Below are positions 34,386 through 43,932 of a DNA stretch of 64,000 bases, piece after piece. Source of the stretch: Jiangella alba (GTDB taxonomy: Bacteria > Actinomycetota > Actinomycetes > Jiangellales > Jiangellaceae); the NCBI RefSeq assembly GCF_900106035.1, contig NZ_FNUC01000003.1:1302001-1366000 (forward strand). The letters are read 5' to 3'. Position numbers and translations under genes: made by a program. Under the pieces are notes generated by a model that saw nothing but the letters and a program-made list of their open reading frames with translations, did no database searches and had not been told where the DNA came from. Position 1 is the first letter of the stretch. Each line of letters opens with the position of its first letter.

Positions 34386-35354
34386 GTGAGAGCGCTACGA
34401 AATCACGGGCAGGGACGAGTGTCCTTGGTCGAAAGCCAGGACCCTGTGCCGGGCCCAGGCGATGCCCTTGTCCGGATCGAGGCGTCGGCGGTATGCGGGT
34501 CGGAGCGCGGTGCGCTGATGGAGGGTGTGGACGGCAACACCGGCCATGAAGCCGCCGGGACCTTGGTCGACCCCGGATCCTCGCGGTTCCGGGCCGGTGA
34601 CCGGGTCGGGCTGTCGGCCGTTGTGGGCTGTGGGGAATGCGATCGATGCACGGCGCGGCAAGAGCTTCATTGCCGCCGGGGCCCATGCTCGGCCGCGAAG
34701 AGTGGCGGCTGGCATGCGGAACTCGCAGTGGTCTCGCCTTCGGCGCTGCGGGAACTGCCGCCCGGCATGGACGCCGGCGTAGGCGCGTTGTTCACCGGTG
34801 ACGCGCTCGGCGTGCCGAGCCGAGGCTACGGCCGTGTCCCATCCGAACCGGCTGAACGCGTCTTGGTCATCGGCCTGGGCCCGGTCGGTCTCGGCCACGT
34901 GCTCGTTCGTGCCTTCGAGGGCGCTGAAGTCGTCGCCATCGAGCCGGCCGAGTTCCGGCGGGACCTGGCCTTGAAACTCGGCGCGAGAGCGGTGGGTAGG
35001 CCAGGGGACGACATCGGTCACCGGCCCCGCCTCGTCATCGAATGCAGCGGGCGTCCAGAGTCCATCGCGTATGCGCTCGACGTCGTCGATAACGGGGGGG
35101 TGGTCCTGCAATCGGGGGAATGCCACAGCGATGTTCTGATCAACCCGTCGGACACTTTCATCCGCCGTGAGATCACCTACACCGGTGCGTGGTACTACGC
35201 CACCGAGGACTACCCGGCTATGTGCGCGCTCCACGAGCGTGGTCTGCCCCTGGCGCACATGTGCACCCATGATGTGGATGCGGCACATGCCCAGGACGCC
35301 ATCACGGACTTCCTCGGACAACGAGCGGGCAAGGTGCTGCTCCGATGGAGTTGA
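34386..35354 (+). CDS. Zinc-binding alcohol/polyol dehydrogenase (MDR family)
   Basis: This 322-aa dehydrogenase has the catalytic zinc region (AVCGSERGALM, then GHEAAGTLV), the structural zinc lobe with four Cys (CGECDRCTARQELHC) and a Rossmann fold (VLVIGLGPVGLGHVLVRA). It is a little shorter than the ~340 aa typical of sorbitol/threonine dehydrogenase types. The GTG start is fixed by GGGGAGGA just upstream. Its position at the end of the importer operon, 46 bp before a Gfo/Idh gene, suggests oxidation of the released sugar or a derivative. Confidence 0.9.
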   Translation: MRALRNHGQGRVSLVESQDPVPGPGDALVRIEASAVCGSERGALMEGVDGNTGHEAAGTLVDPGSSRFRAGDRVGLSAVVGCGECDRCTARQELHCRRGPCSAAKSGGWHAELAVVSPSALRELPPGMDAGVGALFTGDALGVPSRGYGRVPSEPAERVLVIGLGPVGLGHVLVRAFEGAEVVAIEPAEFRRDLALKLGARAVGRPGDDIGHRPRLVIECSGRPESIAYALDVVDNGGVVLQSGECHSDVLINPSDTFIRREITYTGAWYYATEDYPAMCALHERGLPLAHMCTHDVDAAHAQDAITDFLGQRAGKVLLRWS

Positions 35355-35400
35355 CGACCACCGGGCCCGCGAGCGTCACGATGCTGGGAGGACGGCGACG

Positions 35401-36351
35401 ATGCGTATCGGGTTGATCGGTGTCGGCGGGCATTCCACCACCAACCTCCTGCCCCACTTCCGGGCCGCCGGCCTGGAACTGGTCGCCACGTGCGCACGCC
35501 ATCGCGAGCGCGCCCGCATGGTTGCCGATCGCTGGGGCGCGGCCCATGCCTACGACGACGCTGAGCAGATGATCGCGGAGGCGGAGATCGATGGTGTCGT
35601 CGTATGCGTCCAACCCCGGGACTACGCGCCCCTCATCAGACTGTGCCTGACGGCGGGCAAGCCAGTCTTCTGCGACAAACCGGGTGCCGGTTCGTCGTCC
35701 GAAGCTCGCGAGCTGGCCGGTTTGAGCGCCGCGACCGGAGTCCCTGTCGTGGTTGGCTACATGAAGCGTTTCGCGCCCGCCTACCTCCGCGCACGTGAGA
35801 TCGTCCAGTCTCCGGAGTTCGGCGTGCCGTCGCTCGCGTCCTTCACTTTCGCCGTCGGGCAGGGGTTCGGTGATGATCTGCGCACCTATCTGATCGACAA
35901 TCCCGTCCATCCGCTGGATCTGGCGCGATACATCGTTGGCGAGCTCGACGGACTGGAGGCCCGGGTCGTGGACACAGCAGGCCGTGGGTTCGCGGTAGCG
36001 GCGGTCGCCACGGCATCGTCGGGCGCGGTGTGCACGTTCAATCTGTGCACGACGGCCAGCTGGAGTCAGCAGAACGAGCGCGCCGAAGTGTATGGAGCCG
36101 GCCACTCAGTCATCGTTGAGAACATCGACACCTGCATCCACCGCCCGCCGGAGCGACCGGAGCAGAGATGGCGCCCCAATTACACCGTTGGAACGTCGAT
36201 GAACAGCTCGCCGACGATTTCTGGATTCCTGCCTGAGCTGGAGCACTTCCGGCGGGTTGCCGTTGAAGGGGCACCGAACCAATCGGACATGCAGAGTGCG
36301 GCGGCTACACTGGCCCTGGCAGAACGACTCTGTCGCATCGCCGGCGTCTGA
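35401..36351 (+). CDS. Gfo/Idh/MocA-family oxidoreductase (second copy)
   Basis: This 316-aa sugar dehydrogenase has the Rossmann motif MRIGLIGVGGHSTTNLLPHF, the EKP-like motif in VFCDKPGAGSS (Asp replaces Glu) and the substrate domain with NPVHPLDLARYIVGEL carrying the catalytic His. It resembles the copy at 22120 in the VGYMKRFAPAYLRARE block, so the two arose by duplication or act on related substrates. It is last in the rightward operon and ends 1 bp from the convergent pyruvyl transferase-like gene. Confidence 0.9.
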   Translation: MRIGLIGVGGHSTTNLLPHFRAAGLELVATCARHRERARMVADRWGAAHAYDDAEQMIAEAEIDGVVVCVQPRDYAPLIRLCLTAGKPVFCDKPGAGSSSEARELAGLSAATGVPVVVGYMKRFAPAYLRAREIVQSPEFGVPSLASFTFAVGQGFGDDLRTYLIDNPVHPLDLARYIVGELDGLEARVVDTAGRGFAVAAVATASSGAVCTFNLCTTASWSQQNERAEVYGAGHSVIVENIDTCIHRPPERPEQRWRPNYTVGTSMNSSPTISGFLPELEHFRRVAVEGAPNQSDMQSAAATLALAERLCRIAGV

Positions 36352-36352
36352 G

Positions 36353-37591
36353 TCACCTGTGGCCGTCGAGCCCTGCCCGACGCTGTGCTCGTTGCTCGCG
36401 GTCACGGTACGTCTCGCTCTCGACGAGCGCGAGCACTGCTTCCGCCAGACTCTTGAGGTGCGCATGGGCGGCGTCGGAGGTTCTCGCCGCCAGCTGCCTT
36501 ACCTCACGGCGGCGGGCGGCTGCGAGCGCTGCGGACGTCGCATCGTCAAGGTTGCCGAGCGCGACGTCACAAGGCATGTACGGGTCCCACAACGTCAGGT
36601 ATCGCGTCTGCTTGGCGCCGATCTTCAGCGTGACGCGAGGAACGTTGTACGCGCAGGCCGTTATGCGGAGGTGAAGTGATGTCCCGATGACGATGCGAGC
36701 GCGACTGATGTGATCGACCAGGTCGAGTGGCCGCCGGTCGTCGATGATCGTGATGTCTGTGCCAGGTGCGAGTTTCGTGACCGCGTCGACAAGTTCCTCG
36801 TCCAGCGCGCGCGAGTCGCCGAGATCTCGGTACGTACCCGCGAGTAGGACCCGGATCCGCAGGCCACGTAGGTCTGGGTTCCGAATGAGGCTCCGGGCCA
36901 CGGCGGCGGTACCCAAATCGGCCAGGACGGCGCCATTGACCTGGATGATGGCCGTGTCGGTCCGCTGGGTGTCATCGACAGGGCGCACGATGCTGAGCGC
37001 GTGCACGGCATCCGGAGCCAGCTCGTGGTCGATTCCGTGTTTTCGGAGAAGGTCGCTGGACTCGTCGTCCCGGACACTGAGGAACGTGGTCCCCGCGAGC
37101 AACGACACATACTCTCGCTGGCGGCTGGGACTGAGCCCTCGGATGTCCGAGATGCCGACGGAGTTGACAACTGAAGGTGCGCCGGCGTTGAGGGGGTGGT
37201 CGATCGGGGACGGCAGGTACGGATCGACCATGGATGTGGCTCCGGAGACGGATTCCAAGATGCACCGCCGTTCCGCCGGCGAAGCCTGCTCGTAGCGCCT
37301 ATAGAGTTGCTCAGGCGCGGAGATCCGAAACGCGTCCTCGAGCGTCCCCCAGGCACGTTCGCCCCCCACCGTCCAGATAACGTCGAACTGCTCGGACGAC
37401 AGGAGCGGTCCGAAGGCTCGGATCCGTTCATCCATGATCCCGTTCATGTCCCATCCGAAGGGCCCAGCTGGCACGACCTGCGCGTCCCGCAGATACCGCT
37501 CGGTGATCAAGAAGAACAGCAGATCTCCGAAGTTGTCGACGTCACACGAGCCCGCGGTCAGCACGCGGGGAGTCGTAGATCTCGAGCTCAT
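36353..37591 (-). CDS. Polysaccharide pyruvyl transferase family protein
   Basis: This 412-aa protein has family landmarks GSCDVDNFGDLLFFLITER near the N-terminus, VIWTVGGERAWG, a central domain with SVRDDESSDLLRKHGI and the C-terminal VIGTSLHLRITACAYNVPRV. These proteins transfer pyruvate from PEP to a sugar or polymer. Some relatives act in cell-surface glycan or natural-product assembly. It is 37 bp downstream of the asparagine synthetase in one leftward unit. Acceptor unknown. Confidence 0.88.
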   Translation of the reverse strand: MSSRSTTPRVLTAGSCDVDNFGDLLFFLITERYLRDAQVVPAGPFGWDMNGIMDERIRAFGPLLSSEQFDVIWTVGGERAWGTLEDAFRISAPEQLYRRYEQASPAERRCILESVSGATSMVDPYLPSPIDHPLNAGAPSVVNSVGISDIRGLSPSRQREYVSLLAGTTFLSVRDDESSDLLRKHGIDHELAPDAVHALSIVRPVDDTQRTDTAIIQVNGAVLADLGTAAVARSLIRNPDLRGLRIRVLLAGTYRDLGDSRALDEELVDAVTKLAPGTDITIIDDRRPLDLVDHISRARIVIGTSLHLRITACAYNVPRVTLKIGAKQTRYLTLWDPYMPCDVALGNLDDATSAALAAARRREVRQLAARTSDAAHAHLKSLAEAVLALVESETYRDREQRAQRRAGLDGHR

Positions 37592-37628
37592 GGGCTGCTC
37601 ATCCGCTCTCTCGTCCTGATTCGTACGG

Positions 37629-39482
37629 TCAGTTGCTGTCTATCCGAAGCTCCGGCCGATAGATCTCCAGCCAGTGATAGAGATCGAGCGCCATGTTGAT
37701 CTCACCGGACAGGTTTCTGCGTGTCTTGGCCGGATCCTCCTCGGTCGCGGTGTGGAGCCACGCGGGATCGACGAGGTCGAAGACGGGATGTCCTTGCTCA
37801 CTCAGCACGTCTCGCGCCTGTCGCTGCAGCTCCGTGGCGTAGGCGAGGTCACGCGTTCCGGGATAACCGCTCTTCTTTCGCTCGACCACTGACGTTGGGA
37901 GCAGGTCGGTCACAGCGTGCCTGAGGACGCTCTTCTCTCTCCCGTCGAAGATCTTTATCGACCACGGGATGTTGTAGGCGTATTCGACAAGCCGGTGGTC
38001 GCAGTACGGCACGCGCACCTCGAGCCCGACGGCCATCGATAGCCGGTCCTTCCGGTCGAGCAGCATCTGCATGTGCCGGTTCAGGGCGAGGAAGGAGATC
38101 ACCCGCATCCTGCGGTCCAGCGAACTCGACCCTTCGAGGTGTTCGACACCCGACAACGCGACGGCGAGCTGGTCGCCGGTGCGAGTTTGTACGTCGAGCG
38201 TCCTTGCGATCTCCGGCCGGAACATACTCAGGACCGAGCCCGGCGAATATATCGGAAGCTGGGTGAGTGCGCTCCACGGGAAGGCGTTCTCGATCGACGC
38301 CGACTCATCGTGGAACCACGTGTACCCGCCAAAGAGTTCGTCCGAAGACTCTCCCGACAGAGCGACTACCGACTCCTCGCGGATGGATTTGAACAGCAGA
38401 TAGAGCGAGGCGTCCATTTCGCCCAGGCTTGGTGCGTCTCGTGCCCGGATGACTGCTCTACGAACGTTCGGGTCAGCGACGTGGCGCGCATCTACGATGA
38501 CGTTCGTATGTGCCGAGCCGATGCGCTCGGCGACCTGACGCGCGTAGTGCGCGTCTTCGAGTACATCCGGGCGACGGTGAGACGAGTCGCGCGCCTGGCC
38601 GCCGGGATCGACGGAGAACGTTCGGACCCGGACGCTGCGCTTGTCGAGGTGGGACGCGGCAAGCCCGCTGATGGCGCTGGAGTCCAGCCCGCCGGACAGG
38701 AGCACGCACTGGGGGACGTCGGCGACCAGCTGTCGACGCACGATATCCGTCATCAGCTCGCGAACGGTGTGAACGGTCGTCTGAAGATCATCGCCATGAG
38801 GGTTGCTGCGAAGTCGCCAGTAGGTGCGAGTGCGAACACCCGATGCGGCCACAGTGATCATCGTCCCCGGGGGGACCCTATCGATGCCTCGCCAAGGTGA
38901 TCGATCCGGTGACTGAGTGTCGAGGAAGAGGTTATAGAAGCCTTCCGCGTCGATGACGCTCTTGGAGCGTGGATTGGCCAGGATGGCCTTCGGCTCCGAC
39001 CCGAAGATCACGCCGTCGTTGGTGCGATGGTAGAAGAGGGGCTTGATCCCGGCCCGGTCGCGTACCAAGACCAGGTGAGAGCGACGCTCGTCCCAGATGG
39101 CGAAGGCGAACATGCCGTTGAGGTGATCCGGGAGGTACTCGCCCCACTCCAGGTATCCGTGGAGAACGACCTCGGTGTCGCTGTTTGTCGCAAACCGATG
39201 GCCACGCTGCATGAGGCCCCTCTTGAGTTCGATGAAGTTGTAGATCTCACCGCTGTACACGATCACGAGACGACCGGTCGGCGTCTCCAAGGTCATTGGC
39301 TGGATGCCGCCGGGAAGATCGATGACAGCGAGTCGCCGATGGCCGAGCGCGGCTGCGCGGTCGAGCCAAATGCCGGCGGCATCGGGGCCGCGGCAGGCCA
39401 TGGTTGCCGTCATGGCCTCGACAGTCGATCGGCGGCGTCTCAGGTCGTCGTCATACGCGATCCATCCCGTGATTCCGCACAT
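37629..39482 (-). CDS. asnB: Asparagine synthetase (glutamine-hydrolysing)
   Basis: This 617-aa enzyme has the glutaminase domain from Cys2 (MCGITGWIAYDD) through ~210 and the synthetase domain with the PP-loop LLSGGLDSSAISGLA at ~262. LSGESSDELFGGYTWF and RKDRLSMAVGLEVRVPYCDH are standard AsnB blocks. It makes Asn from Asp, or in clusters of this type amidates another carboxylate. Its pairing with a pyruvyl transferase rather than amino-acid genes suggests modification of a glycan or small molecule. It is divergent from the amidase. Confidence 0.92.
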   Translation of the reverse strand: MCGITGWIAYDDDLRRRRSTVEAMTATMACRGPDAAGIWLDRAAALGHRRLAVIDLPGGIQPMTLETPTGRLVIVYSGEIYNFIELKRGLMQRGHRFATNSDTEVVLHGYLEWGEYLPDHLNGMFAFAIWDERRSHLVLVRDRAGIKPLFYHRTNDGVIFGSEPKAILANPRSKSVIDAEGFYNLFLDTQSPDRSPWRGIDRVPPGTMITVAASGVRTRTYWRLRSNPHGDDLQTTVHTVRELMTDIVRRQLVADVPQCVLLSGGLDSSAISGLAASHLDKRSVRVRTFSVDPGGQARDSSHRRPDVLEDAHYARQVAERIGSAHTNVIVDARHVADPNVRRAVIRARDAPSLGEMDASLYLLFKSIREESVVALSGESSDELFGGYTWFHDESASIENAFPWSALTQLPIYSPGSVLSMFRPEIARTLDVQTRTGDQLAVALSGVEHLEGSSSLDRRMRVISFLALNRHMQMLLDRKDRLSMAVGLEVRVPYCDHRLVEYAYNIPWSIKIFDGREKSVLRHAVTDLLPTSVVERKKSGYPGTRDLAYATELQRQARDVLSEQGHPVFDLVDPAWLHTATEEDPAKTRRNLSGEINMALDLYHWLEIYRPELRIDSN

Positions 39483-39787
39483 TGGTGCGCCCTTCGCGTC
39501 GGCTCATGTACTCGGTCCATCGTGAGGCGAGGGCATGAGGACGAGCAGAGGGCGGTTTCCGCCTGGGCTGAGTGGTGGCATGCGTGTTGCTGCGCTCCTG
39601 CTGCCCCCGTACAGTAAAGAGAAACGCACGTTTCACACGCGAACCTGAGTCGCTGACCTTGGGTCGGCCCGTCACATGCGATCGCTCCTGCCGTATCGAG
39701 TTGGACCCAGCGGCCGGCGATACGGACTCATTGCAGACCATGAGATTCGAGAGTGCCGAACGAGGAGGTGGAACGTGACCGAGAGAG
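39483..39787. other. Divergent promoter region between asnB and amidase
   Basis: These 305 bp hold no supported long gene. They contain the amidase-side promoter at 39587-39615, an inverted repeat GGCGG-tttc-CGCC near 39551, and the start of a 23-codon upstream frame at 39775 with a strong GAGGAGGTG ahead of it. Confidence 0.4.
39587..39615 (+). promoter_or_regulatory. Predicted promoter TTGCTG-17 bp-TACAGT
   Basis: A -35-like TTGCTG (39587-39592) and a -10-like TACAGT (39610-39615) have ideal 17-bp spacing. It points toward the amidase and would give a leader of roughly 165 nt. Confidence 0.45.
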
Positions 39788-41377
39788 ATGGCGCGCGGCC
39801 GCGGCCCGGTGGAGATCTCCCCGCCCTGCACTGGCGCCACGGTGAGTGAGGTGCCCGATGTGGCGCACTCCAGGTCGCTGGAGCCGCCGAGCACAGATCA
39901 ACTGGTTGCCTACTCTGTGCGCCAGGGAACCCGTGTTCCGCCGGAGGAACTGGAACGGGCGCGTGCGCAGGTGGCCGACTACCTTCGCGTCTTCGAACGC
40001 TTGGAACGGTTGGCGGACCCCCATGTGCCGGTTCGGCACCACCACCGTGATCCGGGGCGTCCGCCGCTGCCGGCCGAAGACCCATTCCACGCCGTCGTTC
40101 GGTTCTGTGAGGTCCGGGGATCCACGTCGGGACCTCTGGCCGGGATGCGCATCGGTGTCAAGGACAACATCGCGGTCGCGGGCGTGCCAATGACTGGTGG
40201 GCGCCCCCATGCGCGTGCGGTGGTCCCGACGGAGGATGCGGTGGTCGTGGAACGCCTTCTCGACACCGGCGCGGTGATCGTGGCGAAGACGAACATGAGC
40301 GGATCGGTCTTCGAAGAGACACGGAATCCGCTGGATCGCCGCTACTCTGCCGGCGTCTCATCTTCGGGCTCGGCTGCCGCCGTCGCGAGCGGGTTTGCCG
40401 ATGCGGCACTGGGAGTCGACCAAGCGGGCAGCGTGCGGTGGCCGGCCGCGTGGTGTGGTCTTGTCGGGATGAAGGCGACGCACGGCGTCGTGCCCTCATA
40501 CGGCCTGCTGAGCCAGGACCACACCATCGACCACATCGGGCCGATCACGAGATCGGTCGCCGAGAACGCGGCGCTGCTAGAGGTGCTCGCCGGGCACGAC
40601 TGGAGGGATCCCTATCCGATGGCCGTGCCTCCCGTGGAGGCGGGCTACACACGTGCGCTCGATGGGCGAATCAGGGGTCTTCGAATCGCCGTGGTCGGGG
40701 AGTCCCTCGAAGCGTCGGGATGCACGGACGACACGCTGCGCGAGTTCGAGAACGCTCAAAAGGTACTGATCGGACTCGGCGCGGAGGTCGTGCGTGTGTC
40801 GGTGCCGCTCTGGACGGACAGCTTCGCCATCTGGCTGGCCGGGGCGATCGTCGCACAGACCGCAATGATCGACTCCCTCGGCCAGGGATATGGACACTTC
40901 GGCAGGGTGGATGTCTCTCGCGTCGCCAAGATGGCTGCCGAGCAGCTCATCGGCGACCACGGAGCGACGACGATGTTCCTGACGCGTGAGCATGTGCGCA
41001 GCAGGTACCTCGGTGTGCCCTTCGGCCGAGCCCAGAATCTGCGTCTGGAGTTGCGACGCCAGGTCGATGCCGCCCTCCGCGATGCCGATCTGCTGATCAC
41101 ACCCACCTCGCCCATCGGGCCTGCGGAGGCTCCATCGTCTTCATTCGACCTGGTGGATCTTGCCACGAAGCCTCCAGGGATGCGCAGCGAGGCGTTCATG
41201 CGCGCGGCCCCAATCCTGACCTGCTGCCCGTTCAACCTCACGGGACACCCCGCGTTGACGGTGCCGTCGGGTGTGGGCGACGACGGAATGCCGAGAGGAC
41301 TCCAGATTATCGGCCCGCATTTCGGTGAGCACCTCATGTACCGAGCCGGGCATGCGTTGGAGACGGCGACAGCGTAG
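39788..41377 (+). CDS. Amidase signature family hydrolase
   Basis: This 529-aa amidase has the catalytic Lys in MRIGVKDNIAVAGVP, the Gly/Ser region SAGVSSSGSAAAVASG and the nucleophile region VDQAGSVRWPAAWCGLVGMK. In the last the usual GGS is AGS, but Ser and the following Arg are kept. The C-terminal LTVPSGVGDDGMPRGLQIIG is typical. It would hydrolyse an amide, or transfer an acyl group. The start is uncertain: ATG 39788 is used here, and a GTG at 39842 overlaps the stop of a short upstream frame. It converges with the first glycosyltransferase gene. Confidence 0.88.
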   Translation: MARGRGPVEISPPCTGATVSEVPDVAHSRSLEPPSTDQLVAYSVRQGTRVPPEELERARAQVADYLRVFERLERLADPHVPVRHHHRDPGRPPLPAEDPFHAVVRFCEVRGSTSGPLAGMRIGVKDNIAVAGVPMTGGRPHARAVVPTEDAVVVERLLDTGAVIVAKTNMSGSVFEETRNPLDRRYSAGVSSSGSAAAVASGFADAALGVDQAGSVRWPAAWCGLVGMKATHGVVPSYGLLSQDHTIDHIGPITRSVAENAALLEVLAGHDWRDPYPMAVPPVEAGYTRALDGRIRGLRIAVVGESLEASGCTDDTLREFENAQKVLIGLGAEVVRVSVPLWTDSFAIWLAGAIVAQTAMIDSLGQGYGHFGRVDVSRVAKMAAEQLIGDHGATTMFLTREHVRSRYLGVPFGRAQNLRLELRRQVDAALRDADLLITPTSPIGPAEAPSSSFDLVDLATKPPGMRSEAFMRAAPILTCCPFNLTGHPALTVPSGVGDDGMPRGLQIIGPHFGEHLMYRAGHALETATA

Positions 41378-41415
41378 CCAGAAGTTGTTTTGCAGGACAG
41401 CCGCCACTGGTTGCG

Positions 41416-42690
41416 TCAGGCCACCGCCGATTCGATGGTCCTCACCGCGGCGCCCAGTCCGTCTTCGTCGCGTATGCGGCGCCCCACCTCTGCAGCGCGC
41501 TGGGCCATGCCATCGTCGGTGAGCGCGACATTGATCGCCTTGGCCAGTCCGTCGGCAGTAAGGTCGCGTTCCGGCTGGGGAGGTGGAGCTACTCCGATGT
41601 CGTGCATGCACTGTGCGTTGAACGGCTGGTCGAACATGAAGGGGCAGAGCACCTGCGGGCGTCCCGCGGACAGTGCCGCGCCGATCGTGCCGCCACCGTG
41701 GTGCACGACGACGGACACACGTGGAAACAACCAGTCAAACGGCACCTGCTCGAGACAGAAGACGTCCTCTCCGAAGCCATCCGGATCCAGCCCTCCCCAG
41801 GCCGTGGCCACGACTGCGCGGGACTTCGTGTTGCGCAGGGCATCGGCCACAACCCGCGTGGTGCGGCGAGGATCGGCGCCTACCATGCTTCCGAAGCCGA
41901 CGAATATCGGTGGCTCGCCGTCATTGACGAACTCGGCAAGGCCGGCCGGGGGCGACCAACCCGGCGATGCTGGTAGGTACCAGAAGCCGGTCGTCTCGAC
42001 CCAGTCCGGGTAGGTCACCGGGGCTGGGAGCATGTGGCGGCTGAAGGCCTGGAGAAACGTGACCCTTTCTCCGTCGGGTCGGCGGAAGAGATCGTGCTGA
42101 CCGCGTCGCGCTGGCAGCCGCAACGCGTCGCGCCGCCAGCGGCTCAGATGCTTCTTCGAATAGAGTCGGAGCAGAAGATTCGTGGGTAGCGCCTTGTTGA
42201 GGCCGTACGAGGCGCGATTGAGCGAAGGCGGCAGCGCGAAGGGCAGGGTGGGGTCCGGGAACGAACTGGTCGGCACCCAGTAGGGGAACGGGCATACCGG
42301 AACCGCTGGTATGCCCAGCCATTCCGCCAGATGGTGACCGGGCACGTTGGTGTGGTGCACGAGTACGTCCGCGCCTCGCGCCGAGGCGTCAGCGAGCTCC
42401 CGCAGCTTCCCGCTGGGCTTCATCCGATTCTCACGGATGATCCGCAGTGCGAGATGCATGCGCATCAACCCGTTGCGGCCCACCGTATTGGGCGCACGTC
42501 GTTCGACGATCTCTGTCCGCGCACTGTCAGTCAGCGGGACGAAGGGAACGTCGTGTTCTGTCGCGAGGCTCATCGAAGACTCGGGCCCGACGAGTGTCAC
42601 ACGGTGGCCAGCGGTGCGCAGTGCGCTAGCCAATGCTACGAACGGTTGTACGTCGCCGCGGGTGCCGTCAGTCAGAACCAACGTGTCCAT
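41416..42690 (-). CDS. GT1-family glycosyltransferase (first copy)
   Basis: This 424-aa GT-B fold enzyme is of the sterol/macrolide glycosyltransferase type. The N-domain starts MDTLVLTDGTRGDVQPFVAL, and the donor domain has IFVGFGSMVGADPRR, VPFDWLFPRVSVVVHHGGGT and the nucleotide-sugar site SAGRPQVLCPFMFDQPFNAQ. It transfers an activated sugar to a small lipophilic acceptor. It is clearly paralogous to the enzyme at 43933. It is 7 bp downstream of the LLM oxidoreductase gene and probably translated from the same message. Confidence 0.93.
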   Translation of the reverse strand: MDTLVLTDGTRGDVQPFVALASALRTAGHRVTLVGPESSMSLATEHDVPFVPLTDSARTEIVERRAPNTVGRNGLMRMHLALRIIRENRMKPSGKLRELADASARGADVLVHHTNVPGHHLAEWLGIPAVPVCPFPYWVPTSSFPDPTLPFALPPSLNRASYGLNKALPTNLLLRLYSKKHLSRWRRDALRLPARRGQHDLFRRPDGERVTFLQAFSRHMLPAPVTYPDWVETTGFWYLPASPGWSPPAGLAEFVNDGEPPIFVGFGSMVGADPRRTTRVVADALRNTKSRAVVATAWGGLDPDGFGEDVFCLEQVPFDWLFPRVSVVVHHGGGTIGAALSAGRPQVLCPFMFDQPFNAQCMHDIGVAPPPQPERDLTADGLAKAINVALTDDGMAQRAAEVGRRIRDEDGLGAAVRTIESAVA

Positions 42691-42697
42691 CCGGTGA

Positions 42698-43657
42698 TTA
42701 GGTCCCTTCCAATTGTGGCTTGACGTCCGAGGCGATCAGTTCGATCTGCTCAAGGTCCCAGACGTCGGGAAGATCGAGATAGAGGCGGGTGATGCCGGTA
42801 GCCTCGCGGTACCGCCCGATCTGGTCGACCACGTGGTTCGGCGAGCCCGCGATGACCTGCCCGAGGTCCTCGGCCTCAGATCGCAGCCACGGAAGGAACT
42901 GGCGAATCACGCCCAGGCGACGCATCGAGTCGCCGTTGGTCCTGCCGACGGCTGGCGCGACCGCGGCGGATCGGACGATCCCACCCGGGTCTCGCCCGAT
43001 CGCTCGGGCGGCGGTCGCCACCCGAGCGAACTGCGCCGCCGCGTCCGCGGCACCTGCGAAGATCACGTTGAACTCGTTGGCGAAGCGGGCAGCGAGGCGC
43101 GGGGTCCTCTTCTTGCCTACGCCACCGATGATGATCGGTGGCGTAGGCGACTGGACCGGCGTACGCAAGGCCGGTGCGCCGGATAGCGTGTAGTGCTTTC
43201 CGTTGAAGTTGAATTGTGCGCCGGCAGGCGTCGTCCACAATCCGGTGATGATCTCGAGCTGTTCATTATAGAGGTCGAAGCGCTCTTCGATAGCAGGTAT
43301 GGGAACTCCGTAGAGACGATGCTCTTCTTCATCGTGTCCACTGCCAAGTCCGAAATCGAGTCGACCGTGCGACATCCGGTCGACTTGAGCAGCCGAAATG
43401 GCCAGCACCGAGGGATGTCGGAGTGTCGCGGCGGTGACGAGGGTGCCAATGCGAATGGTGGTGGTCTCCCGCGCCAGGCCAGCCAGTGTCGTCCACGCGT
43501 CTGTTGGTCCGGGCCATGCCGACGGATTTGTTCGGTTGAGGTAGTGGTCCGACCTGAAGAATCCGTCGAAGCCCGAAGCTTCGGCAGTGCGCGCTGCGGC
43601 CAGCTGGTCCTCGTAGGTTCCTCCGAACTGCGGCTCGGTCAAGATCCTCAGGTCCAT
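42698..43657 (-). CDS. LLM-class flavin/F420-dependent oxidoreductase
   Basis: This 319-aa TIM-barrel protein begins MDLRILTEPQFGGTYEDQLA with FDGFFRSDHYL, then IRIGTLVTAATLRHPSVLA and RLDFGLGSGHDEEEHRLYGV, which are typical of F420-dependent LLM enzymes of actinobacteria. It oxidises or reduces a small substrate. Its place between the two paralogous glycosyltransferases links it to the same product. Start ATG with a short leader; the 275-bp region upstream is shared with the second glycosyltransferase. Confidence 0.92.
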   Translation of the reverse strand: MDLRILTEPQFGGTYEDQLAAARTAEASGFDGFFRSDHYLNRTNPSAWPGPTDAWTTLAGLARETTTIRIGTLVTAATLRHPSVLAISAAQVDRMSHGRLDFGLGSGHDEEEHRLYGVPIPAIEERFDLYNEQLEIITGLWTTPAGAQFNFNGKHYTLSGAPALRTPVQSPTPPIIIGGVGKKRTPRLAARFANEFNVIFAGAADAAAQFARVATAARAIGRDPGGIVRSAAVAPAVGRTNGDSMRRLGVIRQFLPWLRSEAEDLGQVIAGSPNHVVDQIGRYREATGITRLYLDLPDVWDLEQIELIASDVKPQLEGT

Positions 43658-43932
43658 GTGATGATCTTAGAACTGCTCCTCGACCGCCGGTACGGGGCCG
43701 TTTTTGCCGATGCTGATGCAAACGGCGCGCGGTCAAGGCCTGGGCAAGCTGCTTACTGGCTGGGCGCGAAATTCGCCCCCTTTGAGTATTCACCCAGCGG
43801 AGGGAGGCTCATGGCGCCGGATCTACGTAAAGGGACGAGGACGGTGACTGAAATGGACCGAGGACGGTGGCTGATGCGCACGCATCGGTCGACGTGTGAA
43901 CTCAACGCACGTGTTCGACAGGATTCTGCCGG

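Noticed and set aside
36257-36679. Plus-strand frame across the end of the pyruvyl transferase-like gene
   Set aside because: It is a shadow frame over the strongly supported leftward gene and lacks an RBS.
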